The notes under the pieces: model-generated
Seen by the model: the letters and a program-made list of their open reading frames with translations, nothing else
Databases searched by the model: none
Told to the model about the DNA's origin: nothing
Shown: positions 17,324 to 26,371 of the stretch, in pieces
Layout: every line of letters begins with the position of its first letter
Position numbering within the stretch: the stretch's first letter is position 1
Position numbers and translations under genes: made by a program
Assembly (NCBI GenBank): GCA_903838295.1
Contig: CAILXX010000001.1
Location: 124,001 to 188,000 of the forward strand
Direction: 5' to 3'
DNA from: an uncultured Actinomycetes bacterium
Lineage (GTDB): Bacteria > Actinomycetota > Actinomycetes > Nanopelagicales > Nanopelagicaceae
Length of the DNA stretch: 64,000 nt

Positions 17324-18427
17324 TTAACGCTCCAACTTTCCGGCGATGAACTCTTCTGTGCGCAGATGTGCAAGCTCATCGGTATATTGAGTTGGTGGTG
17401 ACTTCATAAAATAACTTGAAGGTGATAGCAATGGGCCACCAATCTTGCGATCAAGGGCAATCTTTGCGCATCGAAGCGCATCGATGATTACACCAGCCGA
17501 GTTTGGTGAATCCCATACTTCTAATTTGTATTCCAGATTTAGTGGCACATCACCGAAGGCACGACCTTCAAGACGCACATAGGCCCACTTGCGATCATCA
17601 AGCCATGGAATGTAATCAGATGGTCCGATATGGACGTTCTTGGCTCCCATGTCGTGATCAAGCTGAGATGTAACCGATTGAGTCTTGGAAATCTTCTTGG
17701 ACTCTAGGCGATCTCTTTCCAACATATTCTTAAAGTCCATGTTTCCACCAACGTTAAGTTGGTAGGTGCGATCTAAATGCACGCCACGATCCTGGAACAA
17801 CTTAGCCATGATGCGGTGAGTGATTGTTGCGCCGACTTGAGACTTAATGTCATCGCCAACAATTGGGATTCCTGCCTTTGTAAACTTTTCAGCCCACTCA
17901 GGATCTGATGCGATAAAGACTGGTAGAGCGTTTACAAAGGCTACGCCAGCGTCAATTGCACATTGTGCGTAGTACTTTGCAGCCGCTTCAGAGCCAACTG
18001 GCAAATAACAGATCAAGACATCGACTTTGCGCTCTTTAAGTGTTGCGACAATATCAACAGGAGTTGCATCTGATTCAACGATTGTTTCTCTGTAATATTT
18101 TCCTAAGCCATCGTAGGTGTGACCGCGTTGCACAATAAGGCCAGTCTTTGCGACGTTAGCGAACTTGATTGTGTTGTTCTCACTCGCCCACATTGCATCT
18201 GCAAGGTCGAGCCCAACCTTCTTCGCATCGACGTCGAATGCAGCAACGAAATTGACGTCGCTCACATGGTAACCACCAAGAACCGCATGCATGAGCCCAG
18301 GTATCTCTACATCTGGCGCAGCATCCTTGTAATAGGTCACTCCTTGGATAAGCGAATTTGCGCAGTTACCTACGCCGATAATCGCTACACGGATCTCTTT
18401 ACTGTTGGTCACATTATCGTTGCTCAC
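17324..18427 (-). CDS. ino1: Inositol-3-phosphate synthase (actinobacterial type)
   Basis: Converts glucose 6-phosphate to inositol 3-phosphate with NAD+, the first step to phosphatidylinositol. The NAD-binding motif [16 protein letters not shown] is at the N-terminus, and the family segments [25 protein letters not shown] and [16 protein letters not shown] are present. The start is set at GTG 18427: it has the Shine-Dalgarno AAAGGAAG and overlaps the PadR stop as GTGA; the longer frame from 18508 would run inside padR. It has 367 residues. Co-transcription with the PadR regulator is expected. Confidence 0.93.
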   Translation of the reverse strand: MSNDNVTNSKEIRVAIIGVGNCANSLIQGVTYYKDAAPDVEIPGLMHAVLGGYHVSDVNFVAAFDVDAKKVGLDLADAMWASENNTIKFANVAKTGLIVQRGHTYDGLGKYYRETIVESDATPVDIVATLKERKVDVLICYLPVGSEAAAKYYAQCAIDAGVAFVNALPVFIASDPEWAEKFTKAGIPIVGDDIKSQVGATITHRIMAKLFQDRGVHLDRTYQLNVGGNMDFKNMLERDRLESKKISKTQSVTSQLDHDMGAKNVHIGPSDYIPWLDDRKWAYVRLEGRAFGDVPLNLEYKLEVWDSPNSAGVIIDALRCAKIALDRKIGGPLLSPSSYFMKSPPTQYTDELAHLRTEEFIAGKLER

Positions 18428-18966
18428 GTTGACTTCCTTTCGGTATTGATCATTTCTTGCAGCCAAGCGATTTCTCGTTCTGCTGATTCCAATGAGTGAC
18501 GACGCCACTCAACTAAATATTTATCTAATCCTTCTGGAGACTTCTCGAGTTCGGAGCGCAGAATTAGCGCCTTTTCTGCTAGCTTGCGATGGCGACCCTC
18601 GAGAATTTGTACACGATTTCCTTGTGGTGTTGGCCCAAAGAAGGCGAAGCGAACTTCAAAACTTTCATCTTCCCAACTATCAGGCCCGCTTGTTGCAGAT
18701 ATCGTTTCAAAGCGTTTGCGTCCCTTTGCAGAGATCGCATAGACAATTCGAGAGCGACGGCTAATACCCGGATCTTCTGAAATGCTCTCCTCAATCAAAC
18801 CCGCATCTAGCATTCGATGAAGTTGCGGATAGAGGACGGAGAAGGAGAGAGCCCGGAAGGGTCCATAAATAGCGATCATCCGCTTGCGGAGTTCGTACCC
18901 ATGGAGCGGTCCCTGGCTGAGCAGCCCAAGGAGGGCGAACTCTAGGGATTCACTACGCGAGCGCAT
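18424..18966 (-). CDS. PadR family transcriptional regulator
   Basis: Winged-helix repressor family, 180 residues. The N-terminal PadR HTH is clear: [19 protein letters not shown], followed by [19 protein letters not shown]; the C-terminal half is a charged helical dimerisation region. The ATG at 18966 is used; a TTG at 18978 would add four residues. It overlaps ino1 by 4 bases, an arrangement common in actinobacteria, and probably controls this operon. The upstream region 18979-19101 contains ACAT/ATGT-like half sites, but no convincing full operator was identified. Confidence 0.88.
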   Translation of the reverse strand: MRSRSESLEFALLGLLSQGPLHGYELRKRMIAIYGPFRALSFSVLYPQLHRMLDAGLIEESISEDPGISRRSRIVYAISAKGRKRFETISATSGPDSWEDESFEVRFAFFGPTPQGNRVQILEGRHRKLAEKALILRSELEKSPEGLDKYLVEWRRHSLESAEREIAWLQEMINTERKST

Positions 18967-19089
18967 ATCTTCCGCCAATCAGGTTCAGTACCAGTCGATC
19001 TATCGAATCGATATAACATGGCAGAACCTATCGAAACGACATATGCCTGTCCACCCGGACACGCCGACGCCCTGCGCCCCAAAACCCCT

Positions 19090-19095
19090 TAGGCT
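19090..19095 (+). promoter_or_regulatory. -10 element TAGGCT of the LysE-type exporter gene (leaderless)
   Basis: TAGGCT followed by 6 bases and the ATG at 19102. Confidence 0.58.
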
Positions 19096-19101
19096 CTGGA
19101 G

Positions 19102-19752
19102 ATGATTGTCGTGCCAAGCAGGCTTTGGGAGTACCTAATAGCTGCCTACCTGATTATCTTGGCTCCAGGCCCCAGCGTCCTCTTTACGATCGCCAGGGCC
19201 ATCTCCTGGGGTCGCTCTACCGCCATTGCCACAGTCCTAGGCAATGCATTGGGAATGTTCACGATCTCAATCTTCGTGGCCTTAGGACTGGGCCCAATCC
19301 TCCAGAGGTCACACGCCGTCTACATAGGGGTTCAATGGCTTGGAGCCTTGTACCTGGTCTATCTTGGAATTCAAGCGATCCGGCACAGTGAAGATGACGC
19401 GGATTCCATGACAGACCTATCGGCTGGAAAACCATCAATTCGTAAAACGATCCGCGAAGGCTATCTAGTGGGGGTCTTGAATCCCAAGAGCATGGTTTTC
19501 TTCGCGGCCATTTTGCCACAATTCACCGACCGTCCCAAGGGGCATATGGCAGAGCAACTTCTGCTTCTAGGAGCAATCTTCTGTGTCATGTGTTTCTTCT
19601 CAGATGGGCTGTGGGGAATCATCGCCGGAACTATTCGCATCTGGCTTTCATCAGATTCACGCCGGCTTGTTCGCTTACGTCGGATAGGTGGCTACGTGAT
19701 GATTGGTCTGGGTTTAGTGACCTTTGTGAATTCAATTCTCCAGCGAAAATAG
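19102..19752 (+). CDS. LysE/RhtB family amino-acid exporter
   Basis: Inner-membrane exporter of amino acids or their analogues, 216 residues with about six transmembrane segments. The family N-terminal motif is seen as LIILAPGPSVLFTIARA and the second conserved block as GVLNPKSMVFFAAILPQF. The exported amino acid is not predictable. It is a single gene between the divergent padR gene and the nuclease gene, expressed from a TAGGCT promoter placed for a leaderless message. Confidence 0.9.
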   Translation: MIVVPSRLWEYLIAAYLIILAPGPSVLFTIARAISWGRSTAIATVLGNALGMFTISIFVALGLGPILQRSHAVYIGVQWLGALYLVYLGIQAIRHSEDDADSMTDLSAGKPSIRKTIREGYLVGVLNPKSMVFFAAILPQFTDRPKGHMAEQLLLLGAIFCVMCFFSDGLWGIIAGTIRIWLSSDSRRLVRLRRIGGYVMIGLGLVTFVNSILQRK

Positions 19753-19850
19753 CTGTGTGGCGAGTCCCTTAAATGTCAGTCATTAGGGGCAGACTTCGGT
19801 CAACAAAATAAATGCGGAGATCTGACTCCGCTCTAGAGGAGCAGCACACC

Positions 19851-20525
19851 ATGGGTGAACCACGCGCCGCAATTAGTCCAAGTCACTTGACCTATGCATG
19901 GGGAGATTGTCATCGCTGCCTATGGTTGCAATACAACCACCAAGTGGCAGCGCCAATGCAGATGCCGTTAATCGGAGATCTGGCCGATATGCAAGAGAAG
20001 TATTTTATCGGCGCTAAAACCTCGGATATGCATCCAGATTTGCCGGAAGGAAAAGTCCATTCCCACGGTGGATGGGTTGCCTCAAAGAACATTATCGTTG
20101 ATGGAGTCGATTCAGGACTCTTTATTCGTGGAAAATACGACTTGCTACTCGAATTTACGGATGGAACTTTTGGAATCGTTGATTGCAAACTTCAGAAAAA
20201 TGACTACGACAAAAGCAATTTTTACGCTCCACAATTGGAATCGTATGCCTTCTCGTTGGAGAACCCACAAAAAGATCAACCGAAGAAGATATCTCTAGTT
20301 GGACTCTATACATGGTCGCTAGATCGAGCATCCGGAAATTTGGCCGCCGGATTTGGCTATCGGGTGAATAGCGCTTGGTATCCAGCAGAGCGCAATCCCA
20401 ATGCATTGCAAGAGCGACTCTCGGATCTCGTTCGCATGATTAGAGGTGAGTGCCCGCCAGCAAAAGATAGCTGCGGGATCTGCAATTACATTCTTGCCCG
20501 TCGTGACGTTTTAGGAAATGGTTAA
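19851..20525 (+). CDS. PD-(D/E)XK nuclease, RecB/Cas4-like, with putative Fe-S cysteines
   Basis: Small nuclease-like protein of 224 residues. Catalytic pattern: Asp97 in RGKYDLLLEF, Asp111-x-Lys113 in GIVDCKLQ, and the RecB-family QxxxY in APQLESYAF. Five cysteines frame the domain: Cys20 and Cys23 (GDCHRC) near the start and Cys201, Cys208 and Cys211 (CPPAKDSCGIC) at the end, as in Cas4 and AddB iron-sulfur nucleases. The start at ATG 19851 has a GAGGAG Shine-Dalgarno; an upstream start at 19812 is less likely. No CRISPR or recombination genes are adjacent. It overlaps the converging acyltransferase gene by 4 bases. Confidence 0.75.
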   Translation: MGEPRAAISPSHLTYAWGDCHRCLWLQYNHQVAAPMQMPLIGDLADMQEKYFIGAKTSDMHPDLPEGKVHSHGGWVASKNIIVDGVDSGLFIRGKYDLLLEFTDGTFGIVDCKLQKNDYDKSNFYAPQLESYAFSLENPQKDQPKKISLVGLYTWSLDRASGNLAAGFGYRVNSAWYPAERNPNALQERLSDLVRMIRGECPPAKDSCGICNYILARRDVLGNG

Positions 20526-21229
20526 TCTAACTCTGGCTTCTTCTTCTCTTTTGATTTTAATTCTGCCGCTAAAGCACTCTTCGCATCAGATGCATACATA
20601 TCTACGTACACCTGTCCAGATATCTTCTGAATCGCTTCCATAATTTGATCTGTCACTCTTCGCAGATGGGCGAAGTCGCTGGAATCTCCTGAAAAATAGA
20701 GCGGTTCTCCAAAAATCATCTCGACTCGGCGAACTTTGGGAACTACCTGACCGGTCGGCTGAATTTCTGCGGTGTTGAACATTGCTACCGGCACGACCGG
20801 TGCTCCTGATTCGATCGCCATCCGAGCGATTCCGGTGCGGCCCTTATAAAGGCGACCATCAGGAGAACGTGTTCCTTCAGGGTATATGCCAATGCACTGA
20901 TCTTCTTCTAAAAGTTTTAGGCCGGTGCTTATAGCCGCTTCACTTCGGCGACCACCAGATCGATCCACTGGAACCTGGCCCAGTGCTTGAAATGTCAATT
21001 TCTTGATGAAGCCTTTAAGGCCTGGAGAGGTGAAGTACTCACTCTTAGCCATAAAGGTAACTTTTCTGGGTACTACCAGGGGCATGAATATCGAATCGCT
21101 AAATGAAAGATGGTTCGATGCCACGATTACTGGTCCCATATTTGGGACATTTCTTAAGCCGGTCACTTTGGGGCGGAAAAGCACCATGAGGATTGGGGTC
21201 AGAAATGACTTCAGAAATGTATATGCCAT
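20522..21229 (-). CDS. 1-acyl-sn-glycerol-3-phosphate acyltransferase (PlsC family)
   Basis: Second acyltransferase of this family in the window, 235 residues. Motifs in order: SNHLSFSDSIF (H-x4-D), VPVDRSGGRR, YPEGTRSPDGRLYKG and VPVAMFN. Probable role: acylation of lysophosphatidate or another glycerolipid at the membrane. The start at ATG 21229 is chosen from the family N-terminus (MAYTFLKSF) and a G-rich ribosome site just before it; the open frame reaches 21337 but would then overlap the opposite gene. The C-terminus ends in a Lys/Glu-rich tail. In mycobacteria a PlsC gene also lies close to fadD15 and pimB. Confidence 0.87.
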   Translation of the reverse strand: MAYTFLKSFLTPILMVLFRPKVTGLRNVPNMGPVIVASNHLSFSDSIFMPLVVPRKVTFMAKSEYFTSPGLKGFIKKLTFQALGQVPVDRSGGRRSEAAISTGLKLLEEDQCIGIYPEGTRSPDGRLYKGRTGIARMAIESGAPVVPVAMFNTAEIQPTGQVVPKVRRVEMIFGEPLYFSGDSSDFAHLRRVTDQIMEAIQKISGQVYVDMYASDAKSALAAELKSKEKKKPELD

Positions 21230-21321
21230 ACCCCGCCCCCTTTTCCAACTCATCCAACTTTTTGCAGAAGTTGAGGAGACTAATTTAGGGGTTAATGGCC
21301 ACTCTGTGACACCATCTGAGC

Positions 21322-22434
21322 GTGACGGAGATATCAAACTCAGAAAGTCTCTTCCTCCAAGGCGGAAAGACTGGAGTTCTGATTCTCCATGGGTTCACAG
21401 GATCACCAGCATCGGTTCGCCCATGGGCCCTTGGAATCCATGAATCTGGTTACACCGTCTCTGCCCCACGAATAGCTGGACACGGAACCCGCTGGGAAGA
21501 TCTCAATTATACAAGCTGGCGCGAAATGTATGCATCTGCTGAAAGCGCATTTTTAACTCTGAAAGAGAGCTGTGATCGTGTATTCGTAGCAGGATTTTCT
21601 GTTGGTGGCGCCCTTGCGCTACGTCTATCTCAAATACGTGGCAGTGAAATTGAAGGACTAATCCTGTTGAACCCTTCAATATTTGATGACCGAAAATTCT
21701 TCCGTGCCCTGCCGGTGCTAAAACACATACTTCCTTCGATACCTGGCGGCAAGAGTGATATCGCACAACCAAATCCAATTAGGCATGGTTATGATCGAAT
21801 TCCGTTAAAGGCTCTGGACTCAGTGCGCAAATTGTGGGCACAAGTTGAAGAAGATCTATATCTTGTTGATCTGCCGCTATTGATCGGCTACTCAATTAAT
21901 GATCACGTCGTAGCTCCAGCCTGTAGCCAAACCATTATTGATAATGTCTTCTCACCGAGCATTCGTGAAATTATTTTTGAAAAGTCCTTTCACAATGTCT
22001 CACTCGATTATGAAGTCGACGATCTTATTGCTGAAAGTACAGAGTTTTTGGAAGATGTGCTGGCTGGTACCTTTGAAAGTACCAATGAAGATGATGAAAC
22101 TCAATTGATAAATGCCGAATTCGAATCGATTATTTCGGGGCTATCACTCGATGAATCTACCCCAAATACTTTCTTGGACGAACTGGACGCAGTTGATGAT
22201 GAACACTTCGTGCAACCAAATCCTCCAATGCCGCACGTAGATCAACTTGCCCGGTGGGCAATTATTGGGTTGCTCGGAGGGCCGGCTTATTTGCTGCTTG
22301 AGTTCTTCACAGGGTTTAGCTTTTTCGGTACAGGTCCGTGGATTGGAATTCTAGGTTTTATCGGTGGCGTGGTCGCCTCTATCATGAAATTTGCGCGCAA
22401 CGATGATGATTACGACGATGGTGCTATTCTCTAA
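21322..22434 (+). CDS. Alpha/beta hydrolase (carboxylesterase type) with C-terminal membrane domain
   Basis: 370 residues in two parts. Residues 1-250 form a serine hydrolase like bacterial carboxylesterase/monoacylglycerol lipases: oxyanion region LILHGFTGSP, nucleophile in VAGFSVGGAL, Asp in SINDHVVAP and His in KSFHNVSLD. An acidic linker of about 60 residues follows, then two hydrophobic segments (about residues 312-360) and a D-rich tail (NDDDYDDGA). The tail would anchor the enzyme in the membrane. The start is GTG 21322; there is no strong ribosome site. The substrate is unknown; nearby lipid genes make a lipid ester reasonable. Confidence 0.8.
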   Translation: MTEISNSESLFLQGGKTGVLILHGFTGSPASVRPWALGIHESGYTVSAPRIAGHGTRWEDLNYTSWREMYASAESAFLTLKESCDRVFVAGFSVGGALALRLSQIRGSEIEGLILLNPSIFDDRKFFRALPVLKHILPSIPGGKSDIAQPNPIRHGYDRIPLKALDSVRKLWAQVEEDLYLVDLPLLIGYSINDHVVAPACSQTIIDNVFSPSIREIIFEKSFHNVSLDYEVDDLIAESTEFLEDVLAGTFESTNEDDETQLINAEFESIISGLSLDESTPNTFLDELDAVDDEHFVQPNPPMPHVDQLARWAIIGLLGGPAYLLLEFFTGFSFFGTGPWIGILGFIGGVVASIMKFARNDDDYDDGAIL

Positions 22435-22458
22435 AATAAAGCAAAAGCTCAGAGAAAA

Positions 22459-23406
22459 CTACCGACGAGCCAGATCTGCAGCGCCGACTAAGCCAGCATC
22501 ATTACCGAGTTGAGCCATAAAGAACTTTGGAGATGGGTGTTTTCCCTGAAATGGCATGTATTTTTCGAAGGAAGCTTTTAGGGGTCTCATTAACAAATCC
22601 CCGGCATCAACTACTCCCCCACCAATAACAACGCACGCTGGATCAATAATTAGGCAGAGCGAAGCGATTCCCACTCCCAACCATTCTGAAGTTGTATTAA
22701 ATACCTCGATCGCCAAAGCATCGCCTTCTCGTGCGGCAGAAGTGATGTGACTTCCCTTTATGCCTTGAGAAGTTCCGTTACCCAACTCCAAAATCTTCTT
22801 ACCGCTTTCGGGATTTAATGCAATGGCATCGACGGCATATCTCACCAACGCGCTTCCAGATGCATATTGCTCAAAACAACCTTTTGCTCCGCATCCGCAT
22901 TGAATTCCATCCGGGACCACACGCATGTGCCCAAACTCGGAGGCCACGCCAAATGCGCCGCGAAAAAGTTCACCCCCAGCAATAAAACCGCCACCGATTC
23001 CGGTACCCACAGTAATAATCATGATGTCGTCTTCGCCGCGTCCTGCTCCGTACTTGGCTTCGCCCCATGCCGCCGCATTTGCGTCATTCTCAATAACCAC
23101 CGGAAGTTTGATCTCCCGACCGATCTCCTCTTTTAGATTTACGCCATTCCACCCAGCAATATTCGGGGTAGCCAACATAGTTTCCCGATCAGATGAGACA
23201 AAGCCTGCGGCAGAGACACCGACATATCTGGCGGGAAATTGCACAAGTAGTTCTTGGATCACCCCGACAATCGTCCGAGTTAGCGCTACTCCGCCCGACT
23301 TTGGAGTCTCTTCACGGTGAGTTGTGAGGATATTTCCCTCTGAGTCGACCACGCCGCCCAGCACCTTTGTGCCACCAATATCTACGCCGATGCTCAAATT
23401 TTCCAC
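22459..23406 (-). CDS. ROK family glucokinase
   Basis: ATP-dependent sugar kinase, most likely glucokinase, 315 residues. Phosphate-binding motif GVDIGGTKVLGGVVD at the N-terminus, catalytic Asp in VIENDANAAAWGE, and the ROK zinc motif CGCGAKGCFEQYASG. There is no N-terminal HTH, so it is an enzyme and not a ROK repressor. In Streptomyces and relatives a ROK glucokinase gene lies near the fadD and mannosyltransferase genes, as here. GTG 23406 is preceded by TAATCT at exactly 6 bases. Confidence 0.9.
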   Translation of the reverse strand: MENLSIGVDIGGTKVLGGVVDSEGNILTTHREETPKSGGVALTRTIVGVIQELLVQFPARYVGVSAAGFVSSDRETMLATPNIAGWNGVNLKEEIGREIKLPVVIENDANAAAWGEAKYGAGRGEDDIMIITVGTGIGGGFIAGGELFRGAFGVASEFGHMRVVPDGIQCGCGAKGCFEQYASGSALVRYAVDAIALNPESGKKILELGNGTSQGIKGSHITSAAREGDALAIEVFNTTSEWLGVGIASLCLIIDPACVVIGGGVVDAGDLLMRPLKASFEKYMPFQGKHPSPKFFMAQLGNDAGLVGAADLARR

Positions 23407-23412
23407 TGACGA

Positions 23413-23418
23413 AGATTA
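23413..23418 (-). promoter_or_regulatory. -10 element TAATCT of the glucokinase gene (leaderless)
   Basis: TAATCT on the minus strand, 6 bases before the GTG at 23406. Confidence 0.58.
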
Positions 23419-23455
23419 CCGTCTCAGAAGCTAGGAAAATTCCCTATTGGCACAC

Positions 23456-23461
23456 TAGCGT
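23456..23461 (+). promoter_or_regulatory. -10 element TAGCGT of fadD (leaderless)
   Basis: TAGCGT followed by 6 bases and the ATG at 23468. Confidence 0.55.
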
Positions 23462-23467
23462 TCTCGC

Positions 23468-25252
23468 ATGATCGAAATCCATATCCCGGCGATGATCGAA
23501 CCCCCAACGTCAGGCAACATCACCGACATCATCACTCAAAGAGCTTTGAGCGAGCCCCACCACGTGCTGCTCTCAAGGCCTGTCGGGACGGGTTGGCAGA
23601 CCGTAACTGCGTCAGAACTAGATCAAGAGGTACGCAGCGTTGCTAAAGGTTTAATAGGCCATGGCGTAAAAAAGGGTGACCGCGTCGCCATAATGGCAAA
23701 AACGCGTTATGAGTGGACCATTCTAGATTTTGCAATCATTTATGTTGGTGGAGTAACTGTTCCTATTTATGAAACATCAAGCGCAGAACAAATTAAATGG
23801 ATTCTTGAGGATTCTGGGGCGGTGCTGGTAATCGTTGAATCTCCAACCATGGCAGAAATAACTCGAGAAGTGCTCCCTGATACATGTAAAGAAATTTTAG
23901 TTATAACAGAAGATGCTGTTCCGGTTCTGGTTTCAGTAGGACGAGATATAACCGATTCAACCCTTGATCAACGTATGCAGAATTTGGGCCCAGATGATTT
24001 GATGACTCTTATTTACACTTCTGGAACTACTGGAAATCCTAAGGGCGTTACCTTCACTCATTCTAATTTTATCTCCGAATGTACGAACGTGGTCCAATAT
24101 GCGCAAACAGAATTTTTACGACCAGGTGGCTCAACCTTATTGTTTCTCCCAATCGCGCATGTATTCGGACGTATGATTCAATTTGGTGCGATCTATGCTG
24201 GTCTGCACCTAGCGCACTGTGGAGATATCAATCGATTGCCTCAAGATCTTGGAACTTTCAAACCAACGCTAGTTCTTGCTGTGCCAAGAATTTTCGAAAA
24301 AGTTTACAACGGTGCCGAGAATAGAGCGATTGAAGCTGGCAAGGGAAAAATCTTCAAGAAGGCGGTAGAGGTTGCTGTTGCGTACTCGCAGGCCCTAGAT
24401 GAACGCTCTATCCCCGTGAAGGTACGTGTGCTTCAACTCCTCTTTGATCGCCTTTTATATTCCAAGATACGCAACGGTTTAGGCGGACGAGTGGTTGGTG
24501 CAATTTCTGGTGGCGCGCCCTTAAGCCCACGTCTGGGCCATTTCTTCAGAGGCGCAGGTATAAATATCCTTGAAGGTTACGGCTTAACTGAGACCACCGC
24601 TGCTTCGACGTTAAATGTCCGTTACGCTCAAAAAATCGGAAGTGTAGGACGACCAATTCCAGGTACTACTATAAAAATTGCCGAAGATGGAGAGATCCTT
24701 ATCAAAGGAGCAATCATCATGCAACGGTATTGGCAAAATCAATCGGCAACAGCTGAAGCCATGACATCTGATGGATTTTTTAGGTCTGGGGACCTTGGTT
24801 CCATTGACGAAGATGGATTCTTGTTTATTGTTGGACGCAAAAAGGAACTTATCGTTACATCGGGCGGAAAGAATGTAGCGCCAGAAGTATTAGAGGATCG
24901 ACTTCGTTCTCATCCACTAGTAAGCCAATGCATGGTAGTTGGAGATAACAAGCCATATATTGCAGCAGTCATCACTTTGGACCCCGATGCGCTTCGAAGC
25001 TGGGCAATCACAAATAAGAAGGGCGATGCCTCAGTCGCAGCTCTCACTACTGACTCAACACTGTTAGATGTCATCCAAACTGCTGTTGATGATGCGAACA
25101 AGGCCGTCAGTCGGGCAGAGTCAATAAGGAAATTCACCATCCTCCCGGTGGATTTCACTGTTGCCGGTGGACAATTAACAGCAAAACTTTCGGTTAAGCG
25201 CCACGTGGTTAACCAGCAGTTCGCAAAAGAGATCGCCGACTTGTTTGCTTGA
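23468..25252 (+). CDS. Long-chain acyl-CoA synthetase (FadD15-like)
   Basis: Activates fatty acids to acyl-CoA via acyl-AMP. The 594 residues are full length. Motifs: AMP-binding P-loop LIYTSGTTGNPKGVTFTH, EGYGLTETTAAS, hinge FRSGDLGSIDEDGFLFIVGRKK and the C-terminal catalytic-lysine region near QLTAKLSVKR. The last 8 bases overlap the TTG start of a histidine kinase gene, so fadD, kinase and response regulator form one coupled operon. A FadD gene beside a PimB-like glycosyltransferase matches the order in mycobacteria and Streptomyces. Confidence 0.93.
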   Translation: MIEIHIPAMIEPPTSGNITDIITQRALSEPHHVLLSRPVGTGWQTVTASELDQEVRSVAKGLIGHGVKKGDRVAIMAKTRYEWTILDFAIIYVGGVTVPIYETSSAEQIKWILEDSGAVLVIVESPTMAEITREVLPDTCKEILVITEDAVPVLVSVGRDITDSTLDQRMQNLGPDDLMTLIYTSGTTGNPKGVTFTHSNFISECTNVVQYAQTEFLRPGGSTLLFLPIAHVFGRMIQFGAIYAGLHLAHCGDINRLPQDLGTFKPTLVLAVPRIFEKVYNGAENRAIEAGKGKIFKKAVEVAVAYSQALDERSIPVKVRVLQLLFDRLLYSKIRNGLGGRVVGAISGGAPLSPRLGHFFRGAGINILEGYGLTETTAASTLNVRYAQKIGSVGRPIPGTTIKIAEDGEILIKGAIIMQRYWQNQSATAEAMTSDGFFRSGDLGSIDEDGFLFIVGRKKELIVTSGGKNVAPEVLEDRLRSHPLVSQCMVVGDNKPYIAAVITLDPDALRSWAITNKKGDASVAALTTDSTLLDVIQTAVDDANKAVSRAESIRKFTILPVDFTVAGGQLTAKLSVKRHVVNQQFAKEIADLFA

Positions 25253-25802
25253 TATCGATGACGAGAGGGCTCGCATAGCCCGCGAACTTCACGACGGAGT
25301 CGCGCAAGACTTAATTGCCATGGGGTATCTCATCGACAATGCAATTGGCCGTTCTGGAACGAGCAAGGAATCACGTTCTGAGCTACGATCGATTCGGTCA
25401 GAAATCACCCGGATCAACGAAAATCTTCGAGAAGAGATCTTCTCTCTTCGCTCTAAGCGGCCTCTAAATATGACTGATAGCTTGAAAATGGCCCTAGAGA
25501 ATCTCTTTCCTAACGCCGACATTAAAGGATCCTTGCCCGCAACACAGGCTGGGATAGAACTCATTAAAGTGATAAAAGAGTTGAGTTTTAATGCTTTTCG
25601 CCATGGGTCTGCCACCAACATCTCCATCACTATAAGTGAATCAGAAATTTTGTTCAGTGATGATGGGATCGGAAGGTTCGACGAGGAGATCGATAGATTT
25701 GGATTGAAGGGAATTCGTGAACGCCTCCATAAAATCCGGGCCACCATCGAGTTTGACTCCCCTACCAAGACGGCAAAAATCTCGTTAGACCCACAATGCT
25801 GA
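25245..25802 (+). CDS. Sensorless NarL-family histidine kinase
   Basis: Cytoplasmic kinase of 185 residues with only a HisKA_3 dimerisation segment and an HATPase domain. Phospho-acceptor His16 in IARELHDGVAQDL, N-box ELSFNAFRHG, G1 box FSDDGIGRFD and G2 region GLKGIRERL are all present, so it should be active. No transmembrane or input domain is encoded. The start is TTG 25245, overlapping the fadD stop by 8 bases; no in-frame ATG lies near. It overlaps the response regulator by 7 bases. Its signal must come from another protein or a ligand bound to the short domain. Confidence 0.8.
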   Translation: MLDIDDERARIARELHDGVAQDLIAMGYLIDNAIGRSGTSKESRSELRSIRSEITRINENLREEIFSLRSKRPLNMTDSLKMALENLFPNADIKGSLPATQAGIELIKVIKELSFNAFRHGSATNISITISESEILFSDDGIGRFDEEIDRFGLKGIRERLHKIRATIEFDSPTKTAKISLDPQC

Positions 25803-26371
25803 TTTTTCTGGTTGATGATCACGAACTGATTCGAGAAGGACTCTCTCAAGCTTTGCGCAGCGCTGGCCACAATATAGTTGGACAAGCAGCTTCCCTTGCA
25901 GATGCCAAAGTGCAGCTCACCTTCGCTCAACCAGAATTGATTATCGTCGATGTCCAATTACCTGATGGGTCTGGATTAGATCTCGTGCATCCGGCTATGA
26001 AATTCATTGTGCTAACGATTGGGGACGATCCATTATCGCTCTCCGAAGCCCACAAACGTGGAGCTTCTGCATACGTTCTTAAAGGTGAGCCGATTTCACA
26101 CCTACTCAATATCGTGGACCAGGTGGGTGATTCGACCTACCATTTTGCCGCCCCAGCGATGCCGAATAATCGCTTCGATCTCACGCAGCGAGAATTAGAT
26201 GTGCTTCACATCTTGCAAACTGGCTGGAGCTCCAAGGAGATGGCTGCACATTTATTTTTATCTGAAGCAACCGTTAAAACTCATCTTTCTTCGATTTACA
26301 GAAAACTGGGTGCATCAAATCGAACTCAAGCGGTAGTAATTGCACTCTCCAATCACTTAATTGCCGAATAG
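25796..26371 (+). CDS. NarL/FixJ-type response regulator with LuxR HTH
   Basis: Partner of the kinase just upstream. Receiver domain in residues 1-115: acidic pair Asp7-Asp8, phospho-Asp52 in IIVDVQLPDG, Thr74 and Lys96 in YVLKGEP. The LuxR-type HTH at about residues 130-190 reads LTQRELDVLHILQTGWSSKEMA...TVKTHLSSIYRKL. Its 191 residues are a little short of the usual 210 because of a compact receiver and linker. Targets are unknown; the operon suggests a link to fatty-acid activation. The 3' end overlaps the opposite glycosyltransferase gene by 15 bases. Confidence 0.9.
   Translation: MLIFLVDDHELIREGLSQALRSAGHNIVGQAASLADAKVQLTFAQPELIIVDVQLPDGSGLDLVHPAMKFIVLTIGDDPLSLSEAHKRGASAYVLKGEPISHLLNIVDQVGDSTYHFAAPAMPNNRFDLTQRELDVLHILQTGWSSKEMAAHLFLSEATVKTHLSSIYRKLGASNRTQAVVIALSNHLIAE

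Noticed and set aside
18428-18508. Upstream extension of the ino1 frame
   Set aside because: It runs inside padR; the GTG at 18427 has a good Shine-Dalgarno and a GTGA overlap with padR.
19034-19060. ACAT/ATGT-type half sites upstream of padR as a PadR operator
   Set aside because: The half sites have no consistent spacing or clean symmetry, so no operator is called.
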